Assembly: GCF_008122505.1 (NCBI RefSeq)
Contig: NZ_VSSB01000002.1
Span: 1,116,001-1,180,000 of the forward strand
Origin: Agromyces mariniharenae
GTDB lineage: Bacteria > Actinomycetota > Actinomycetes > Actinomycetales > Microbacteriaceae
DNA length: 64,000 bases
Reading direction: 5' to 3'
This document shows positions 8,240 through 17,630 of this stretch, piece by piece; position 1 is the stretch's first letter, and each line of letters begins with the position of its first letter. The position numbers and the translations under genes were made by a program. The notes beneath the pieces were generated by a model. The model saw only the letters and a program-made list of their open reading frames with translations, had not been told where the DNA came from and made no database searches.

Positions 8240-8770
8240 TCACATCGACGCGTCGTGCGGACCGGCCACGGGCTGCAGCCGGAACAGGCGCACGACCCGG
8301 CCCGAGTCCCGCTCGTATCCCCGATAGCCGGGCCACTGCGCCTCGATGCGCGCCCAGGCCGCGTCGCGCTCGTCGTCGGGGATGCGGGTCGCGCGCACGT
8401 GCATGCGCCGTCCGCGTACGGTGATCGACGCGTCGGGGTGGGCGATCAAGTTGTAGGTCCAGCCCGGATGCCGCTCCTGCGCGAAGGTCGTGCCGGCCAC
8501 GATCGCGCGACCACGGCCGTCTGGCGTGTACATGAGGTGCGTGTCGCGGGGCTCGCCCGACTTCGCGCCGGTCGTGTGGAGCACGAGCGACGGCACGAGC
8601 AGCCCGCTCAGCTGCACGCGCCCGCCGGTGAGCGCCGACACGAGGCGCTCGGCCGGAGGCAGCAGCAACGGGCCGATCGCCCGGAACAGCCGGGTGCGCG
8701 TGATGGGCGCGATCACGGAGCGGACGACCTGCAGCACGGTGGGCACGTGCCCATTCTGCTCGGGCCGCAC
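8240..8770 (-). CDS. Nitroreductase-family deazaflavin (F420)-dependent oxidoreductase-like protein
   Basis: 176 residues of the split-barrel DUF385/Ddn family. Diagnostic stretches are LVLHTTGAKSGEPRDTHLMYTPDGRG, GTTFAQERHPGWTYNLIAHPDASITVRGR, and a C-terminal WPGYRGYERDSGR. Family members use F420H2 or FMN to reduce diverse substrates; the cofactor is not decided by sequence alone. The start may be ATG 8770 or an in-frame GTG at 8746 (V-P-T-V-L-Q), which would remove a poorly conserved N-terminus. Confidence 0.85.
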   Translation of the reverse strand: MRPEQNGHVPTVLQVVRSVIAPITRTRLFRAIGPLLLPPAERLVSALTGGRVQLSGLLVPSLVLHTTGAKSGEPRDTHLMYTPDGRGRAIVAGTTFAQERHPGWTYNLIAHPDASITVRGRRMHVRATRIPDDERDAAWARIEAQWPGYRGYERDSGRVVRLFRLQPVAGPHDASM

Positions 8771-8940
8771 GACGGCGGGAAGGACCCCGACGGGGCGATC
8801 TCGGGACGGCTCCGGGCGCGTCGGGGGCGGCTACCCCGCCGACCGCGGCGCGTCAATCCCCTGCGTCGCCGCCGCGTCCGGACGTACCGTGGGGCGCAGG
8901 CCGACCGACCGTCGGATCGGCCGTGACGATCGGAGGAACC

Positions 8941-9141
8941 ATGTCGGACGCACGCCCGGGAGAGCCCTTCGAGGGCGAGTACACCGACTCGGAGCTGCCG
9001 CTCAGCGCGGAGCTGCCGAAGGACGAGTACGACGAGGTCGAGGAGGTCGTCGACGCGGACCGGGACGGGCGCGACGACGACGAAGTGGAGGTCGTCGAGA
9101 TCGTCGAGATCGACGACGGGACCACCTACCCCGAACGCTGA
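8941..9141 (+). CDS. Small highly acidic protein of unknown function
   Basis: 66 residues, strongly acidic: the middle is dominated by D and E, with DADRDGRDDDEVEVVEIVEI. No membrane segment and no recognised domain. The ATG at 8941 has a good ribosome site (GGAGG 5 nt upstream), and a hairpin terminator follows the stop. It may be a charged partner or chaperone-like protein, but nothing in the sequence proves it. Confidence 0.65.
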   Translation: MSDARPGEPFEGEYTDSELPLSAELPKDEYDEVEEVVDADRDGRDDDEVEVVEIVEIDDGTTYPER

Positions 9142-9153
9142 CCCCAGGACGGG

Positions 9154-9192
9154 CGGCCGGGCGCGCGATTGCAGGGATCAGGCGCCCGGCCG
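9154..9192. terminator. Bidirectional hairpin terminator
   Basis: An 11-bp perfect GC stem (9154-9164 with 9182-9192) separated by a 17-nt loop. It lies between the convergent acidic-protein gene and the YihY gene, so it can serve both. There is no U tract, as is usual in high-GC actinobacteria. Confidence 0.55.
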
Positions 9193-9210
9193 TCACCTGT
9201 GTCCGGCGCG

Positions 9211-10275
9211 TCAGGCCGCGGGCGGATGCTGGGCGGCCAGCTCCTTGTCGACCGCCTCCCTCGCCGCAGCCAGCTCGGTCGCGGCATCCGTCGCTCGCCG
9301 CTCGGCCCGCTGCAGCCGCCGCGTCGCGAGCGTCGGCGCGCCGTGGCGCGCGTGGACCCGGTCGTGCTCCTCGTCGACACCGGCCACGATGAAGGCGCCG
9401 GCGATGAGGATCACCTGCGCTGAGAGGTTGAACCAGAGCAGCAGGGCGATCAGCGACCCGAACGACGCCAGCAGCGGATTGCTCGACGCCCCGCCGACGA
9501 ACAGGCTCGACAGCAGCTGCAGCACCACCAGGCCGACGCCGCCGAGCAGCGCGCCCACCCAGAGCGATCGAGCGCTCGGGCGCAGGCCGGAGAGCAGGCG
9601 GAACATCGCAGCGATCACGACCGTGTCGATCACGAAGATCACGATGATCGAGACGGTGCGGGTGGTCACCTCGTAGAGCGGGTCGCGGAGCGACAGGCCC
9701 AACCAGTCGAAGAGCGTTCCGATCGCAGAGGTGCTGAAGAACGTGATCATCGCGGCCACGGCGAGCGCGGCGCCGAACCCGATCGCGAGCAGGAGGTCTC
9801 GCAGCAGCAGCCAGATGAAGAAGGTCTGGTCGTCGGGCTGATCGGCGATGGTGCGCAGCGCGGTGCGGAGCGACCCGATGGCGCCGATGGCGGCGCCCAC
9901 GAGGCCGATGAGGGCGAGCGCGCCCGCGATGCTCAGGGTGAGCGGCTGGATGAGGTCATCGGGGCTGATGACGCCGTCGTCGCCGATCAGGCCGGGGATG
10001 GCGGTGCTGATCGTCGCGACGAGCGCGTCCATGGCGTCGGGACGGCCCGAGAGCCAGATGCCGCCGATCGCGAACCCGAGGAACACCCCTGCGAAGACGG
10101 AGAAGAGCGTTCGGTACGTGACGCTGTCGGCGAGCATCGGCCCGTGGTGCTCGAGGTAGATGAACCACGCGCGCACGGGCCTCGTCGCGAGCGCCCACCT
10201 CGTGACCTTCGTGCCCCACGCCATGATGCCCGCGAACGGCCCGCCGGGTCGTCGTTCGGTCTGCTGGTCGGCCAT
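9211..10275 (-). CDS. YihY/BrkB-family inner membrane protein
   Basis: 354 residues with six hydrophobic segments in the YihY pattern. An amphipathic N-terminus with HHGPMLADSVTYRTLFSVFAG is followed by a long middle region (AGALALIGLVGAAIGAIGSLRTAL) and the signature WVGALLGGVGLVVLQLLSSLFVG ... LLWFNLSAQVILIAGAFIVA. The C-terminal 50 residues form a charged, probably coiled helix (RRLQRAERRATDAATELAAAREAVDKEL). Members are integral membrane proteins of uncertain role; the old name ribonuclease BN is not supported. Confidence 0.88.
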   Translation of the reverse strand: MADQQTERRPGGPFAGIMAWGTKVTRWALATRPVRAWFIYLEHHGPMLADSVTYRTLFSVFAGVFLGFAIGGIWLSGRPDAMDALVATISTAIPGLIGDDGVISPDDLIQPLTLSIAGALALIGLVGAAIGAIGSLRTALRTIADQPDDQTFFIWLLLRDLLLAIGFGAALAVAAMITFFSTSAIGTLFDWLGLSLRDPLYEVTTRTVSIIVIFVIDTVVIAAMFRLLSGLRPSARSLWVGALLGGVGLVVLQLLSSLFVGGASSNPLLASFGSLIALLLWFNLSAQVILIAGAFIVAGVDEEHDRVHARHGAPTLATRRLQRAERRATDAATELAAAREAVDKELAAQHPPAA

Positions 10276-10355
10276 GCGGTCAGGCTACCGAGGCGGGCGT
10301 CGCCACCGCAGTCGCTTGACAGGCGTGCGCCCTGGATGGGATGACGCCGAGACGA

Positions 10356-10394
10356 GGGAACGCCCCCGACCGCTCGGCGGTCGGGGGCGTTCCC
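10356..10394. terminator. Strong rho-independent-type terminator hairpin
   Basis: An 18-bp perfect stem (10356-10373 with 10377-10394) closed by a 3-nt loop. It lies 27 nt beyond the stop of the transglycosylase-like gene and before the YihY gene start, both on the minus strand, so it insulates the two units. Confidence 0.8.
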
Positions 10395-10421
10395 TGGGGA
10401 GTCGCTCGGGTCGGCGACGGA

Positions 10422-11339
10422 TCAGTACCAGCCCTGCGAGTTGAACGTGTCCCAGGCGCCGCACGGCGTGCCGTAGCGGCCGGCGATGTAGCCGAGGCCC
10501 CACGAGATCTGCGTGGCGGGGTTCGTCTCCCAGTCGGCGCCGGCCGTGGCCATCTTGCTGCCGGGCAGGGCCTGCGGGATGCCGTAGGCGCCGCTCGGGT
10601 TCGAGGCGTACACGTTCCAGCCCGACTCGTGGTTCCAGAGCTCGACGAGGCAGCCGAACTGGTCGTCGCCCCAGCCGCGCTGGAGCAGCATGTCGCGGGC
10701 GATGGCCTGGGCGGCCGTGGGGTTGGCGGGCGCGCCGGGGCGCGATGACGACGACGACGACTGCTGCGCCTCGGCGGCGGCAGCGGCATCGGCGGCGGCC
10801 TTCGCGGCGGCCGCGGCGGCGGCGGCCTGCTCGGCGGCGACGCGGTCGACCTCCGCGACGGCGGCGCGGACCGTCTCGGCGTGCGCCCGCGTCGAGTCGA
10901 CGAGGTCGAACACGCGCTCGGGGGCGAGGAGCTTGTAGTCGCCGAGGGCGGAGACCTCTGCGGCGAGCGCCGTGGCATCCGTCTTGCCCTGGGCCGCGGT
11001 GATGGTGTCGTTGGCGCCGGCGAGGGTGTCCTCGGCCTGCTTCACCGCGCGGGCCTCGAGGATCCCGCCGTGCGCGTCGAGCTGCTGCACGTCGCTGTTG
11101 GCGGCGTCGGTGAGCACTCGGGTCTCGGCGATGCGGTCGTTCTGCGCGGCCACGGCGCCCTGCACGGCGAAGCCGGTGCCGACCATGGCGCCGATGGCGA
11201 CGACGGCTCCGGCTGCGAGCCACGCTCCGCGACGCCGGCCGCGGTGGCCGCGACGATCGCGGCGGGGGGCGGTCTCGGGATCGGCCGCCTGGATGGACTT
11301 GGAGTTGTGGGAAGGAGTGGAAGAAGACTGGTTCTGCAT
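10422..11339 (-). CDS. Secreted/anchored transglycosylase-like (SLT/Rpf-type fold) protein
   Basis: 305 residues. A basic cytosolic N-terminus with RRDRRGHRGRRRGAWLAAG leads into one membrane segment (AWLAAGAVVAIGAMVGTGFAV, about residues 39-59). A helical, Ala-rich stalk follows (AAEQAAAAAAAAKAAAD), then a Ser run. The C-terminal ~85 residues (ARDMLLQRGWGDDQFGCLVELWNHESGW ... SGAYGIPQALPGSKM ... GLGYIAGRYGTPCGAW) match the lytic transglycosylase/resuscitation-promoting-factor fold; the Glu in NHESGW is the likely catalytic acid. It should cleave peptidoglycan outside the membrane. ATG 11339 was chosen because the membrane segment then sits as expected. Confidence 0.85.
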   Translation of the reverse strand: MQNQSSSTPSHNSKSIQAADPETAPRRDRRGHRGRRRGAWLAAGAVVAIGAMVGTGFAVQGAVAAQNDRIAETRVLTDAANSDVQQLDAHGGILEARAVKQAEDTLAGANDTITAAQGKTDATALAAEVSALGDYKLLAPERVFDLVDSTRAHAETVRAAVAEVDRVAAEQAAAAAAAAKAAADAAAAAEAQQSSSSSSRPGAPANPTAAQAIARDMLLQRGWGDDQFGCLVELWNHESGWNVYASNPSGAYGIPQALPGSKMATAGADWETNPATQISWGLGYIAGRYGTPCGAWDTFNSQGWY

Positions 11340-11595
11340 GACTTTCACGGGGGCGGCTCTCGGGCTGGGTAGGCGCGCGAACCTTGACTCGACGTTCCGC
11401 GGGCGCGGGGGCGCCCGGGCGAAGTGGCCAGTCTGCCGAGGGGTCCTGTACAAACCCTCCTGCGTTCCTGTGAATGTCCTCCAAATTCCGACCCTTGCTC
11501 AGGATTCGTGGGTGCGAGTGGGCATCCTGCGCGGTCGTTCGAGGGGCGGCCGGATGCCGCGCCCGCGCGTCGCCCGACGCCGGCCCGGATCGCGC

Positions 11596-13350
11596 CTAGG
11601 CCTCGTCCTGATGCGACCGGCGCAGCTCCATGCTGATCTGGTCGGCGTCGAGGCTCTCGAGGGCGCCCGTGAGCACCGAGGCGCTGAACGTGCCCTCGTC
11701 GCGGACCGCGAGGAGGGCCTCGCGCTGGGCCGCGATGATGTCGAGCCGCAGGCTGCGGTAGAGCTCGCGATCGGCCTCCGCGTCGCGTGGTCCGGCCGGC
11801 TCGCCGGCGGCCGTGCGGGCCTCGCGGTGCTCCCGCACGACGTCGTCGGCGACGCCGCGGAGCATCTCGAGCAGATCGGCGCGTTCGGTGCGCGCCGCCT
11901 CCCGGTCGATGCCGGCGGGCTTCACGAGCCGCACGAGCCACGGGAGCGTCGCCCCCTGGATGATGAGCGATCCGGCGGCGACGAGGAACGCGATGAAGAT
12001 GACGAGGGATCGGTCGGGCGTGCCCTGCGGGAGCGTCTGCGCCGCGGCGAGCGTGATGGCGCCGCGCATGCCCGCCCAGACGATCACCGTGCCCTCGCGC
12101 CACCCCAGCGGCTCGGCCATGAAGTAGTCGATGTCGGCGACCTTGCGTCGCAGCCGCGACTGGAACCGCTGCAGCGAGGCCGAGGAGATCGCCCGGTCGG
12201 GAGGGCGTCGCCGGAACCGCCGACGGCGCGCGGTCGCCTGCTCGGAGCCCTCCCCCTCGTCCGTCGCCGGGTCGAGGATCAGGTCGGCCTGCGTCGGGTC
12301 CGCCCGGTCGAGCCGCTCCTGCACGGCGGTGAGGTGCGGCTTCATGCGCTCGCCGCGCCGGAAGCTCCGGCGTTGCAGCCCGAGCATCGGGAAGACGAAC
12401 AGCGCGCGCACGACGACGACGCCGAGGAGCGTGACCCCCGCGACGCGCGCGCCGAGCTCGATGCCGCGCACCTCGTTCGTCAGGTCGCTGACGATCGTGG
12501 ACAGCTCGAGGCCCATCACGAGGAAGACCGCGCCCTCGAGGATGAGCTCGATGGTGCGCCAGTTCTGCACGTCCGACATCCGGTGCTGCGGCGAGAGGCT
12601 GCGGATGGCGCCGCGACCGGTGACGAGTCCCGCGACGACGGCGGCGACGAGCCCGGATGCCCCGAGCGCCTCGCACGGGACCGCGGCCACGAACGGCACG
12701 GCGAAGGAGATGACCGTGTTCACCGTGGCATCCGTGACCCGCGACCGGACCCACAGGTTGACCTTGCCCACCACGTACCCGATGACCACGGCGACCGTCA
12801 CGGCGAACACGAAGTCGCCGATGATCTCCCAGAACGTGATGGACGCGGCGGTCGCGGCGATCGCCGAGCGGAGGAGCACGAGCGCCGTCGCGTCGTTGAG
12901 CAGGCTCTCGCCCTCGAGCACGGTCACGATGCGGGGCGTCACGCCCACGCGCTTCACGATCGAGGTGGCCACGGCATCGGTCGGGCTCACGATGGCGCCG
13001 AGGGCGATGCCCGCAGCGAGGCTCAGCCCGGGCACGATCCAGGTGAACAGCAGCCCCATCGCGACGGAGCTCACGATGACGAGGGCCACGGACAGCCCGC
13101 TGATCGCCCCGAACTCGCGCCGGAACTCCATCGACGGCATCGCGACCGAGGCCGAGTAGAGCAGCGGCGGGAGGACGCCCGCGATGATCCACTCGGGGTC
13201 GATCTCGATGTCGGGAACGAACGGCAGGAAGCTCACGAGGATGCCGACGATGACGAGCAGCAGCGGCGGCGAGACGCGGACGCGCGGGCCGAGCGCGGTC
13301 GCAGCGGCGATTCCGAGGAGGCCGAGCACGCCGACGACGAGGAGCTCCAC
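11596..13350 (-). CDS. CPA1-family Na+/H+ (cation:proton) antiporter
   Basis: 584 residues. The first ~400 form about 12 membrane helices with CPA1 signatures: [38 protein letters not shown] and [18 protein letters not shown] (the N-D ion-binding motif). An unusual ~65-residue charged insert (about residues 350-415, rich in R and E) interrupts the helices before [19 protein letters not shown] soluble helical tail of ~120 residues follows. It exchanges Na+ or K+ for protons across the membrane. It is a single-gene unit. Confidence 0.9.
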   Translation of the reverse strand: MELLVVGVLGLLGIAAATALGPRVRVSPPLLLVIVGILVSFLPFVPDIEIDPEWIIAGVLPPLLYSASVAMPSMEFRREFGAISGLSVALVIVSSVAMGLLFTWIVPGLSLAAGIALGAIVSPTDAVATSIVKRVGVTPRIVTVLEGESLLNDATALVLLRSAIAATAASITFWEIIGDFVFAVTVAVVIGYVVGKVNLWVRSRVTDATVNTVISFAVPFVAAVPCEALGASGLVAAVVAGLVTGRGAIRSLSPQHRMSDVQNWRTIELILEGAVFLVMGLELSTIVSDLTNEVRGIELGARVAGVTLLGVVVVRALFVFPMLGLQRRSFRRGERMKPHLTAVQERLDRADPTQADLILDPATDEGEGSEQATARRRRFRRRPPDRAISSASLQRFQSRLRRKVADIDYFMAEPLGWREGTVIVWAGMRGAITLAAAQTLPQGTPDRSLVIFIAFLVAAGSLIIQGATLPWLVRLVKPAGIDREAARTERADLLEMLRGVADDVVREHREARTAAGEPAGPRDAEADRELYRSLRLDIIAAQREALLAVRDEGTFSASVLTGALESLDADQISMELRRSHQDEA

Positions 13351-13441
13351 CGACGATCACCTCCCCCGGGATCCTGCCGCCAAGTCTGGCGCATGGCGCC
13401 CCGCGGGCGCGACGGCTCAGCGAGCCTGGCTCGGACGTGGC

Positions 13442-13705
13442 TCAGCGATCGTGGAAGTCGGGATACCCCGGCCAGTCCCCCGGGCCGTGCGACCGCACGA
13501 ACGCGTGGTGCACCTGCTCGCACGCGCCGCGCAGGGTCGTGCCCCAGCCGAGCAGTCGCCCGCCGAACTCGGCGCGGTACCGCACCAGGCCGTCGACGCG
13601 CACGATCGTGACGGTGCCGTATTCGCGACCCGTGCTGTCGACGAGGCGCCAGCACCCCGGCTCGGGTTCGGCCGCGGCGAGGATCGGGTGCCAGGTGGTG
13701 GCCAG
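13442..13705 (-). CDS. Small conserved protein of unknown function, probable CTG start
   Basis: The conserved-looking part begins [23 protein letters not shown] and continues with a beta-rich region ([21 protein letters not shown]) and a helix with [15 protein letters not shown]. No in-frame ATG or GTG fits this start. A CTG at 13705 has AAGGAG 5 nt upstream and gives 87 residues. An upstream in-frame start at 13798 would give 118 residues, but the extra N-terminus looks random. The function is unknown. Confidence 0.6.
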   Translation of the reverse strand: MATTWHPILAAAEPEPGCWRLVDSTGREYGTVTIVRVDGLVRYRAEFGGRLLGWGTTLRGACEQVHHAFVRSHGPGDWPGYPDFHDR

Positions 13706-13939
13706 TGCTGCTCCTTCCAGAGCGCCCCGGCCGGCGTGGCTCCATCGTACGTCCGCGGAGCGACGGCAGCGCGTCCGCCGGTCGACGTCGGCGCTCACAG
13801 GGAAGTCACAGCGGGGAGGCCCGAAGCGCGGAACAGGATGGCCGCGTCACCTGTTTTCTCTGGTGACGCCGTGAATCGCCAGCCGGTCGAGCGTGCGTCG
13901 AGCGCCGCAGCCAGCGGCGCCCGCAAAGGAGGATACGAA

Positions 13940-14425
13940 GTGCCACAGGACTACCGCAGGACTCCCGAGGCGGTCGCCCGCCTCACCCCCCAGCAGTACA
14001 AGGTCACGCAGGAGGACGCCACCGAGCCGGCGTTCCGCAACCAGTACTGGAACAACCACGAGCCCGGCATCTACGTCGACGTCGTCTCGGGGCAGCCGCT
14101 GTTCGCCTCGACCGACAAGTACGACAGCCGGTCGGGCTGGCCGAGCTTCACCCGGCCGATCGAGCCCGACGCCGTCACCGAGAAGGTCGACCGGACGCTC
14201 TGGATGAAGCGCATCGAGGTGCGCTCGTCGGGCGCCGACAGCCACCTCGGGCACGTGTTCGACGACGGCCCGATCGAGGAGGGCGGCCTGCGCTACTGCA
14301 TGAACTCCGCCGCGATGCGGTTCGTGCCCGCCGCCGACCTCGAGGCGGAGGGGTACGGCCAGTACCGCTCGCTGTTCCCGACGACCCCGGATGCCGCGGC
14401 ATCCGAGAAGGAGGACGCATCATGA
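13940..14425 (+). CDS. msrB: Peptide-methionine (R)-S-oxide reductase
   Basis: 161 residues from GTG 13940, which is preceded by a strong AAAGGAGG site. The MsrB fold is clear: [42 protein letters not shown], then [11 protein letters not shown] and a catalytic Cys in [12 protein letters not shown]. The two C-x-x-C pairs that bind structural zinc in many MsrB proteins are absent (Y-V-D-V-V and D-S-R-S-G instead). It reduces methionine-R-sulfoxide in proteins with thioredoxin. It overlaps msrA by 4 nt (ATGA), so both stereo-isomers are repaired from one transcript. Confidence 0.95.
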   Translation: MPQDYRRTPEAVARLTPQQYKVTQEDATEPAFRNQYWNNHEPGIYVDVVSGQPLFASTDKYDSRSGWPSFTRPIEPDAVTEKVDRTLWMKRIEVRSSGADSHLGHVFDDGPIEEGGLRYCMNSAAMRFVPAADLEAEGYGQYRSLFPTTPDAAASEKEDAS

Positions 14426-14967
14426 CCAACCCCGGCGAGATCACCAGCATCCCCGGCACCGAGACCGCCGTGCTGGCGGGCGGGTGCTTCTGGGGCATGG
14501 AGGACCTGCTCCGCAAGCGCCCCGGCGTGCTCGACACCCGCGTCGGCTACACCGGCGGCGACGTGCCGAACGCGACGTACCGCAACCACGGCACGCACGC
14601 CGAGGCGCTCGAGATCGTGTACGACCCGTCGAAGGTCTCGTACCGCGACCTCCTGGAGTTCTTCTTCCAGATCCACGACCCGTCGACCAGGAACCGCCAG
14701 GGCAACGACATCGGGATGAGCTACCGCTCGGCGATCTTCCCGACGACGCCCGAGCAGGAGGTCACGGCCTACGAGACCATCGCCGACGTCGACGCCTCGG
14801 GCATCTGGCCCGGGCCGGCGACGACCGAGGTCTCTCCCGCTGGTCCGTTCTGGGAGGCGGAGCCCGAGCACCAGGACTACCTGGAGCGCTACCCCAACGG
14901 GTACACGTGCCACTACGTGCGACCCGGCTGGAAGCTGCCGAAGCGCGACGCGGAGACCGTGGCGTAG
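14422..14967 (+). CDS. msrA: Peptide-methionine (S)-S-oxide reductase
   Basis: 181 residues. [15 protein letters not shown] has the active-site G-C-F-W-G (Cys22). [30 protein letters not shown] and [26 protein letters not shown] are canonical. The usual resolving Cys near the C-terminus may be the one in [12 protein letters not shown]. It repairs methionine-S-sulfoxide. It is translationally coupled to msrB through an ATGA overlap, and a hairpin terminator follows the stop. Confidence 0.96.
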   Translation: MTNPGEITSIPGTETAVLAGGCFWGMEDLLRKRPGVLDTRVGYTGGDVPNATYRNHGTHAEALEIVYDPSKVSYRDLLEFFFQIHDPSTRNRQGNDIGMSYRSAIFPTTPEQEVTAYETIADVDASGIWPGPATTEVSPAGPFWEAEPEHQDYLERYPNGYTCHYVRPGWKLPKRDAETVA

Positions 14968-14989
14968 CCACCGGCAGTGATGTGACATG

Positions 14990-15021
14990 ACGGCCCCGGC
15001 GGGTGACCCCGCCGGGGCCGT
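14990..15021. terminator. Hairpin terminator after msrBA
   Basis: A 14-bp perfect stem (14990-15003 with 15008-15021) with a 4-nt loop. It lies 22 nt beyond the msrA stop and just before the stop of the convergent methyltransferase gene, so it may act in both directions. Confidence 0.75.
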
Positions 15022-15028
15022 TCCGTCC

Positions 15029-15832
15029 TCAATCCGGCATGATGCCCCGCACCGCCCATGCCCGGGCGACGAGCCGGATCGACCCGTCGTCCTCGAACGG
15101 GAGCAGCTTGCGCAGCCGCTCCCGCAGCCGCGCGCGCGTCGGCTCGTCGAGCGACATGGCGTACGCCGGTGCGACGCCCTGCCCGCCGAGGAACGGCGTC
15201 CAGTAGTCGTCGAAGTCGCGGAAGACCGTCGGGATCTCGATGCCCGTCGTCTCGACGTCGAGGAGGCCGGCGCCCGCGAACCGCCACGTGAGCGCCTCGG
15301 GCGTGAAGTCCGAGAAGCGGTCGCGCTCGTCGAACCCCGCGGCCGCCGGGTCGAGGTCGTCCGCCGCGTCCCAGAACCACCGCATGAGCTCCATGCGCTC
15401 GGCGTAGTCCCACACGTAGGCGGCCACCACGCCGCCGCCGACGGCGACGCGGGTCATCTCGGCGAGCCCGCGGTCGGGATCGGGCACGAAGTTGAGCGAC
15501 AGGCCAGACACGACGACGTCCATCGAGGCGTCGTCGATCGGCAGGGCTTCGGCGCCCGACCGGTGGAACGTGACACGGTTGCCGAGCTCGGCGACCGCGG
15601 CCTCGAGGAACCCCTCCGACGGGTCGACCCCGTCGACCGTTGCGGGCCTCGCGTGCTCGAGGATCGCGGCGCTCAGCGCGCCCGTGCCGCAGCCGACGTC
15701 GAGCCACCGCAGTCCGGGCGGCTGCCGCAGCCACTCGAGGAAGCGCGGTGCGATCTCGCGGCTCCACCGTCCGATGTACGACTCGTAGGCGCGTCCGTGC
15801 GTCCACGTGTCGGGCCCGCGTTGCTGAGCCAT
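15029..15832 (-). CDS. Class I SAM-dependent methyltransferase (UbiE-like)
   Basis: 267 residues with a Rossmann methyltransferase core. Motif I is LRWLDVGCGTGALSAAI at about residue 40. Then come ATVDGVDPSEGFLEAA and GAEALPIDDASMDVVVSGLSLNFVPDPDRGLAEMTRV, typical of the UbiE/COQ5 type. WDYAERMELMRWFWDAADDLDPAA suggests a substrate pocket of small-molecule methyltransferases. The substrate is unknown. TAGCGT lies 6 nt before the start. The ferritin-like genes are upstream on the same strand. Confidence 0.9.
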   Translation of the reverse strand: MAQQRGPDTWTHGRAYESYIGRWSREIAPRFLEWLRQPPGLRWLDVGCGTGALSAAILEHARPATVDGVDPSEGFLEAAVAELGNRVTFHRSGAEALPIDDASMDVVVSGLSLNFVPDPDRGLAEMTRVAVGGGVVAAYVWDYAERMELMRWFWDAADDLDPAAAGFDERDRFSDFTPEALTWRFAGAGLLDVETTGIEIPTVFRDFDDYWTPFLGGQGVAPAYAMSLDEPTRARLRERLRKLLPFEDDGSIRLVARAWAVRGIMPD

Positions 15833-15844
15833 GCCATCACGCTA
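15833..15844 (-). promoter_or_regulatory. Leaderless -10 box of the methyltransferase
   Basis: The minus strand reads TAGCGT (complement of 15839-15844), 6 nt, then ATG 15832. The box overlaps the last codon region of the ferritin-like gene upstream. Confidence 0.45.
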
Positions 15845-16636
15845 CCCGGGCACGCCGATGCGGTCGAGGGCGTCCTGCACGATCGTGAGGCCCTCGAGGC
15901 CCGGCATCCCGCTGATGCTGTCGTCGACCTTGCGGGCCGCCCGCCTGCCTTCCGGGCCGCTCATGAGATGCGTCATCACGTGCCGCACGTCGTCGTCGGA
16001 CGAGATGCTCGAGCCGACCGGCGCCCAGAACCGGCTCAGCGCGAAGCGCGTCACCTTCCGCGCCTTGGCGCTCGCCGCGAGCCGCTCGCGCGCCTGCGAG
16101 GTGTAGAACGCGACGTGCCTCGCCTCCTGCTTCGCGATGCGGCGCAGCAGCTCGGCGAGCACCGGATGCTCCTCGAGGTCGGCCATGCGCTGGTACGCCG
16201 TGATCGCCGACCACTCGTTCGCCGCGCCCCACGACATGTGCACGGCGACGAAGTCCGAGCCGACGAGCGAGCCGAGCACGGACTGCTTGATCGGGTCGAG
16301 GCGGTCGCGCCAGCCGAGCTTCAGCCGACTCGCCTTCAGGACGTCGTAGTCGACCGCGATGTCGTGCATCGCGAGCACGGCGGCGAGCGCCTCGCCGTGC
16401 CAGAACTCCTCACGGTTCCACATCGTCATGAACGCGCTGACGTCGGTCTCGCGGTGCGAGGGCGTGGTGAGCAGGTCGCGGGTGTAACAGACGGTGTGGT
16501 ACTCGACGTCTGCCATGTACCGCAGTGTCCGCAGCGATTCTGCGGGCAGCGGACGGTCGCGGAACGACTCGAGGTCGAGGTCGTCCCAGGCGACGCTCAC
16601 GGAGCTCGCGGTGTAGCGGTCGATGTCGAACGCCAT
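15842..16636 (-). CDS. Ferritin-like/acyl-ACP-desaturase-type di-iron protein
   Basis: 264 residues, helical. Carboxylate and His ligands occur in order: VEYHTV, NREEFWHGEAL (E-x-x-H), AANEWSA and KQEARHVAFY (E-x-x-H). This is the four-helix di-iron pattern of the stearoyl-ACP-desaturase/ferritin-like group, so a di-iron oxygenase or desaturase role is plausible; the substrate is unknown. The ATG at 16636 has a GGAAGGGGG ribosome site. It is next to a paralogue (16667-17518) that has lost these ligands, which hints at a heterodimer. Confidence 0.8.
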   Translation of the reverse strand: MAFDIDRYTASSVSVAWDDLDLESFRDRPLPAESLRTLRYMADVEYHTVCYTRDLLTTPSHRETDVSAFMTMWNREEFWHGEALAAVLAMHDIAVDYDVLKASRLKLGWRDRLDPIKQSVLGSLVGSDFVAVHMSWGAANEWSAITAYQRMADLEEHPVLAELLRRIAKQEARHVAFYTSQARERLAASAKARKVTRFALSRFWAPVGSSISSDDDVRHVMTHLMSGPEGRRAARKVDDSISGMPGLEGLTIVQDALDRIGVPG

Positions 16637-16666
16637 CAGGCCCCCTTCCCGCCTGCGACCATGCAA

Positions 16667-17518
16667 TCACGCCGCGGGTCGGGCCGCGAGGGTCGTGAGG
16701 CCGGCGGTGACGGATGCCGCGGTGCGCGCGTCCAGGCCCGGCACTTCACGGATCTCGTCCGCAAGCGTACGCAGGGCGGCATCGCCGGCCTCGCCGCCGA
16801 AGGCGAAGCGGGCGAACGCGGTGAGCTCCGCCGGCCCGAGGGCGGACCGGCCGAGCGGCCACGCCGTGCGACGCAGCTCGCGTCGGGCGAGCCGGGCCGC
16901 CCGCGTGGATGCCCCGAGCCGCGCCCGCGCCTCCGCCTCGAAGAACTCCACGTGCCGGGCCTTCACCCGCAGGATGCGGTCGACCGCGGCGGCGAGCGCC
17001 GGGCTGCGGGCGACGTCGACGACGCGCAGGTGGGCGGCACGCAACATCCGATCGTCGACGAAGCCGACGGCCATGTGCACGCCGACGACGGCCCAGCCCT
17101 GCGTGAACCCCGCGAGCGCACGGCGCACCGGCCCGCGACCCGAGGATGCCGCGACCCGGCTGGTCCGCGCAGGCGCCGCGCCAGGCACGCCGGCCGAGCT
17201 CGGTTCGCCCCCGGCGCCCGCCGCGACGATCGCGCGCAGCGCGTCCGCGATCCAGAACTTCTCGAACGCCCAGGTGACGAGGAACGCGGTCACGCGGGCG
17301 TCCTTGTGCGTCGAGGTCACGAGCACGTTGCGGAGGTGCGCCATCGTGGCGCCCTCGAGCACGGCGAGGGCCGCGAGCGTGCGCGCCACGTCGGGTGCGG
17401 GCGGCGCGGCCCTGATTGCCGCGAGATCGAGGTCGTCGCGCAGGCTCCCCTGCGCGGTGCGGGCGAACTCGCGCACGTCGAATGCAGGCGGCTCATGGTG
17501 GGCCGCGCTCACCGTCAT
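16667..17518 (-). CDS. Ferritin-like paralogue with degenerate metal site
   Basis: 283 residues that align over most of their length with the downstream neighbour (for example VVGVHMAVGFVDDRM against VAVHMSWGAANEW, and VKARHVEFF against QEARHVAFY). The ligand positions differ: E-x-x-H in EEFWH becomes KFWI, the Glu of NEW becomes Asp, and the Glu of EARH becomes Lys. It also carries a Gly/Ala/Ser-rich insert near residues 100-130. Iron binding is therefore unlikely, and a structural or regulatory partner of the intact paralogue is the simplest reading. TAGCCT lies 6 nt before the start. Confidence 0.7.
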   Translation of the reverse strand: MTVSAAHHEPPAFDVREFARTAQGSLRDDLDLAAIRAAPPAPDVARTLAALAVLEGATMAHLRNVLVTSTHKDARVTAFLVTWAFEKFWIADALRAIVAAGAGGEPSSAGVPGAAPARTSRVAASSGRGPVRRALAGFTQGWAVVGVHMAVGFVDDRMLRAAHLRVVDVARSPALAAAVDRILRVKARHVEFFEAEARARLGASTRAARLARRELRRTAWPLGRSALGPAELTAFARFAFGGEAGDAALRTLADEIREVPGLDARTAASVTAGLTTLAARPAA

Positions 17519-17530
17519 GCGCCGAGGCTA
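17519..17530 (-). promoter_or_regulatory. Leaderless -10 box of the ferritin-like pair
   Basis: The minus strand reads TAGCCT (complement of 17525-17530), 6 nt, then ATG 17518. Confidence 0.4.
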
Positions 17531-17630
17531 CTCCCAGCTTCCGGATCTGGCGGCGCGATGCGGGCTGCCGTAGCGTTCGGCGTGGCGACCGGAGACGAGT
17601 CGCCGCTTCGTATCGAGGAGGGGAAACGAC

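Noticed and set aside
10972..13611. An 879-codon open frame on the plus strand
   Set aside because: Antisense to the CPA1 antiporter, whose S-P-T-D and N-D motifs are intact; the plus-strand product is low-complexity and charged.
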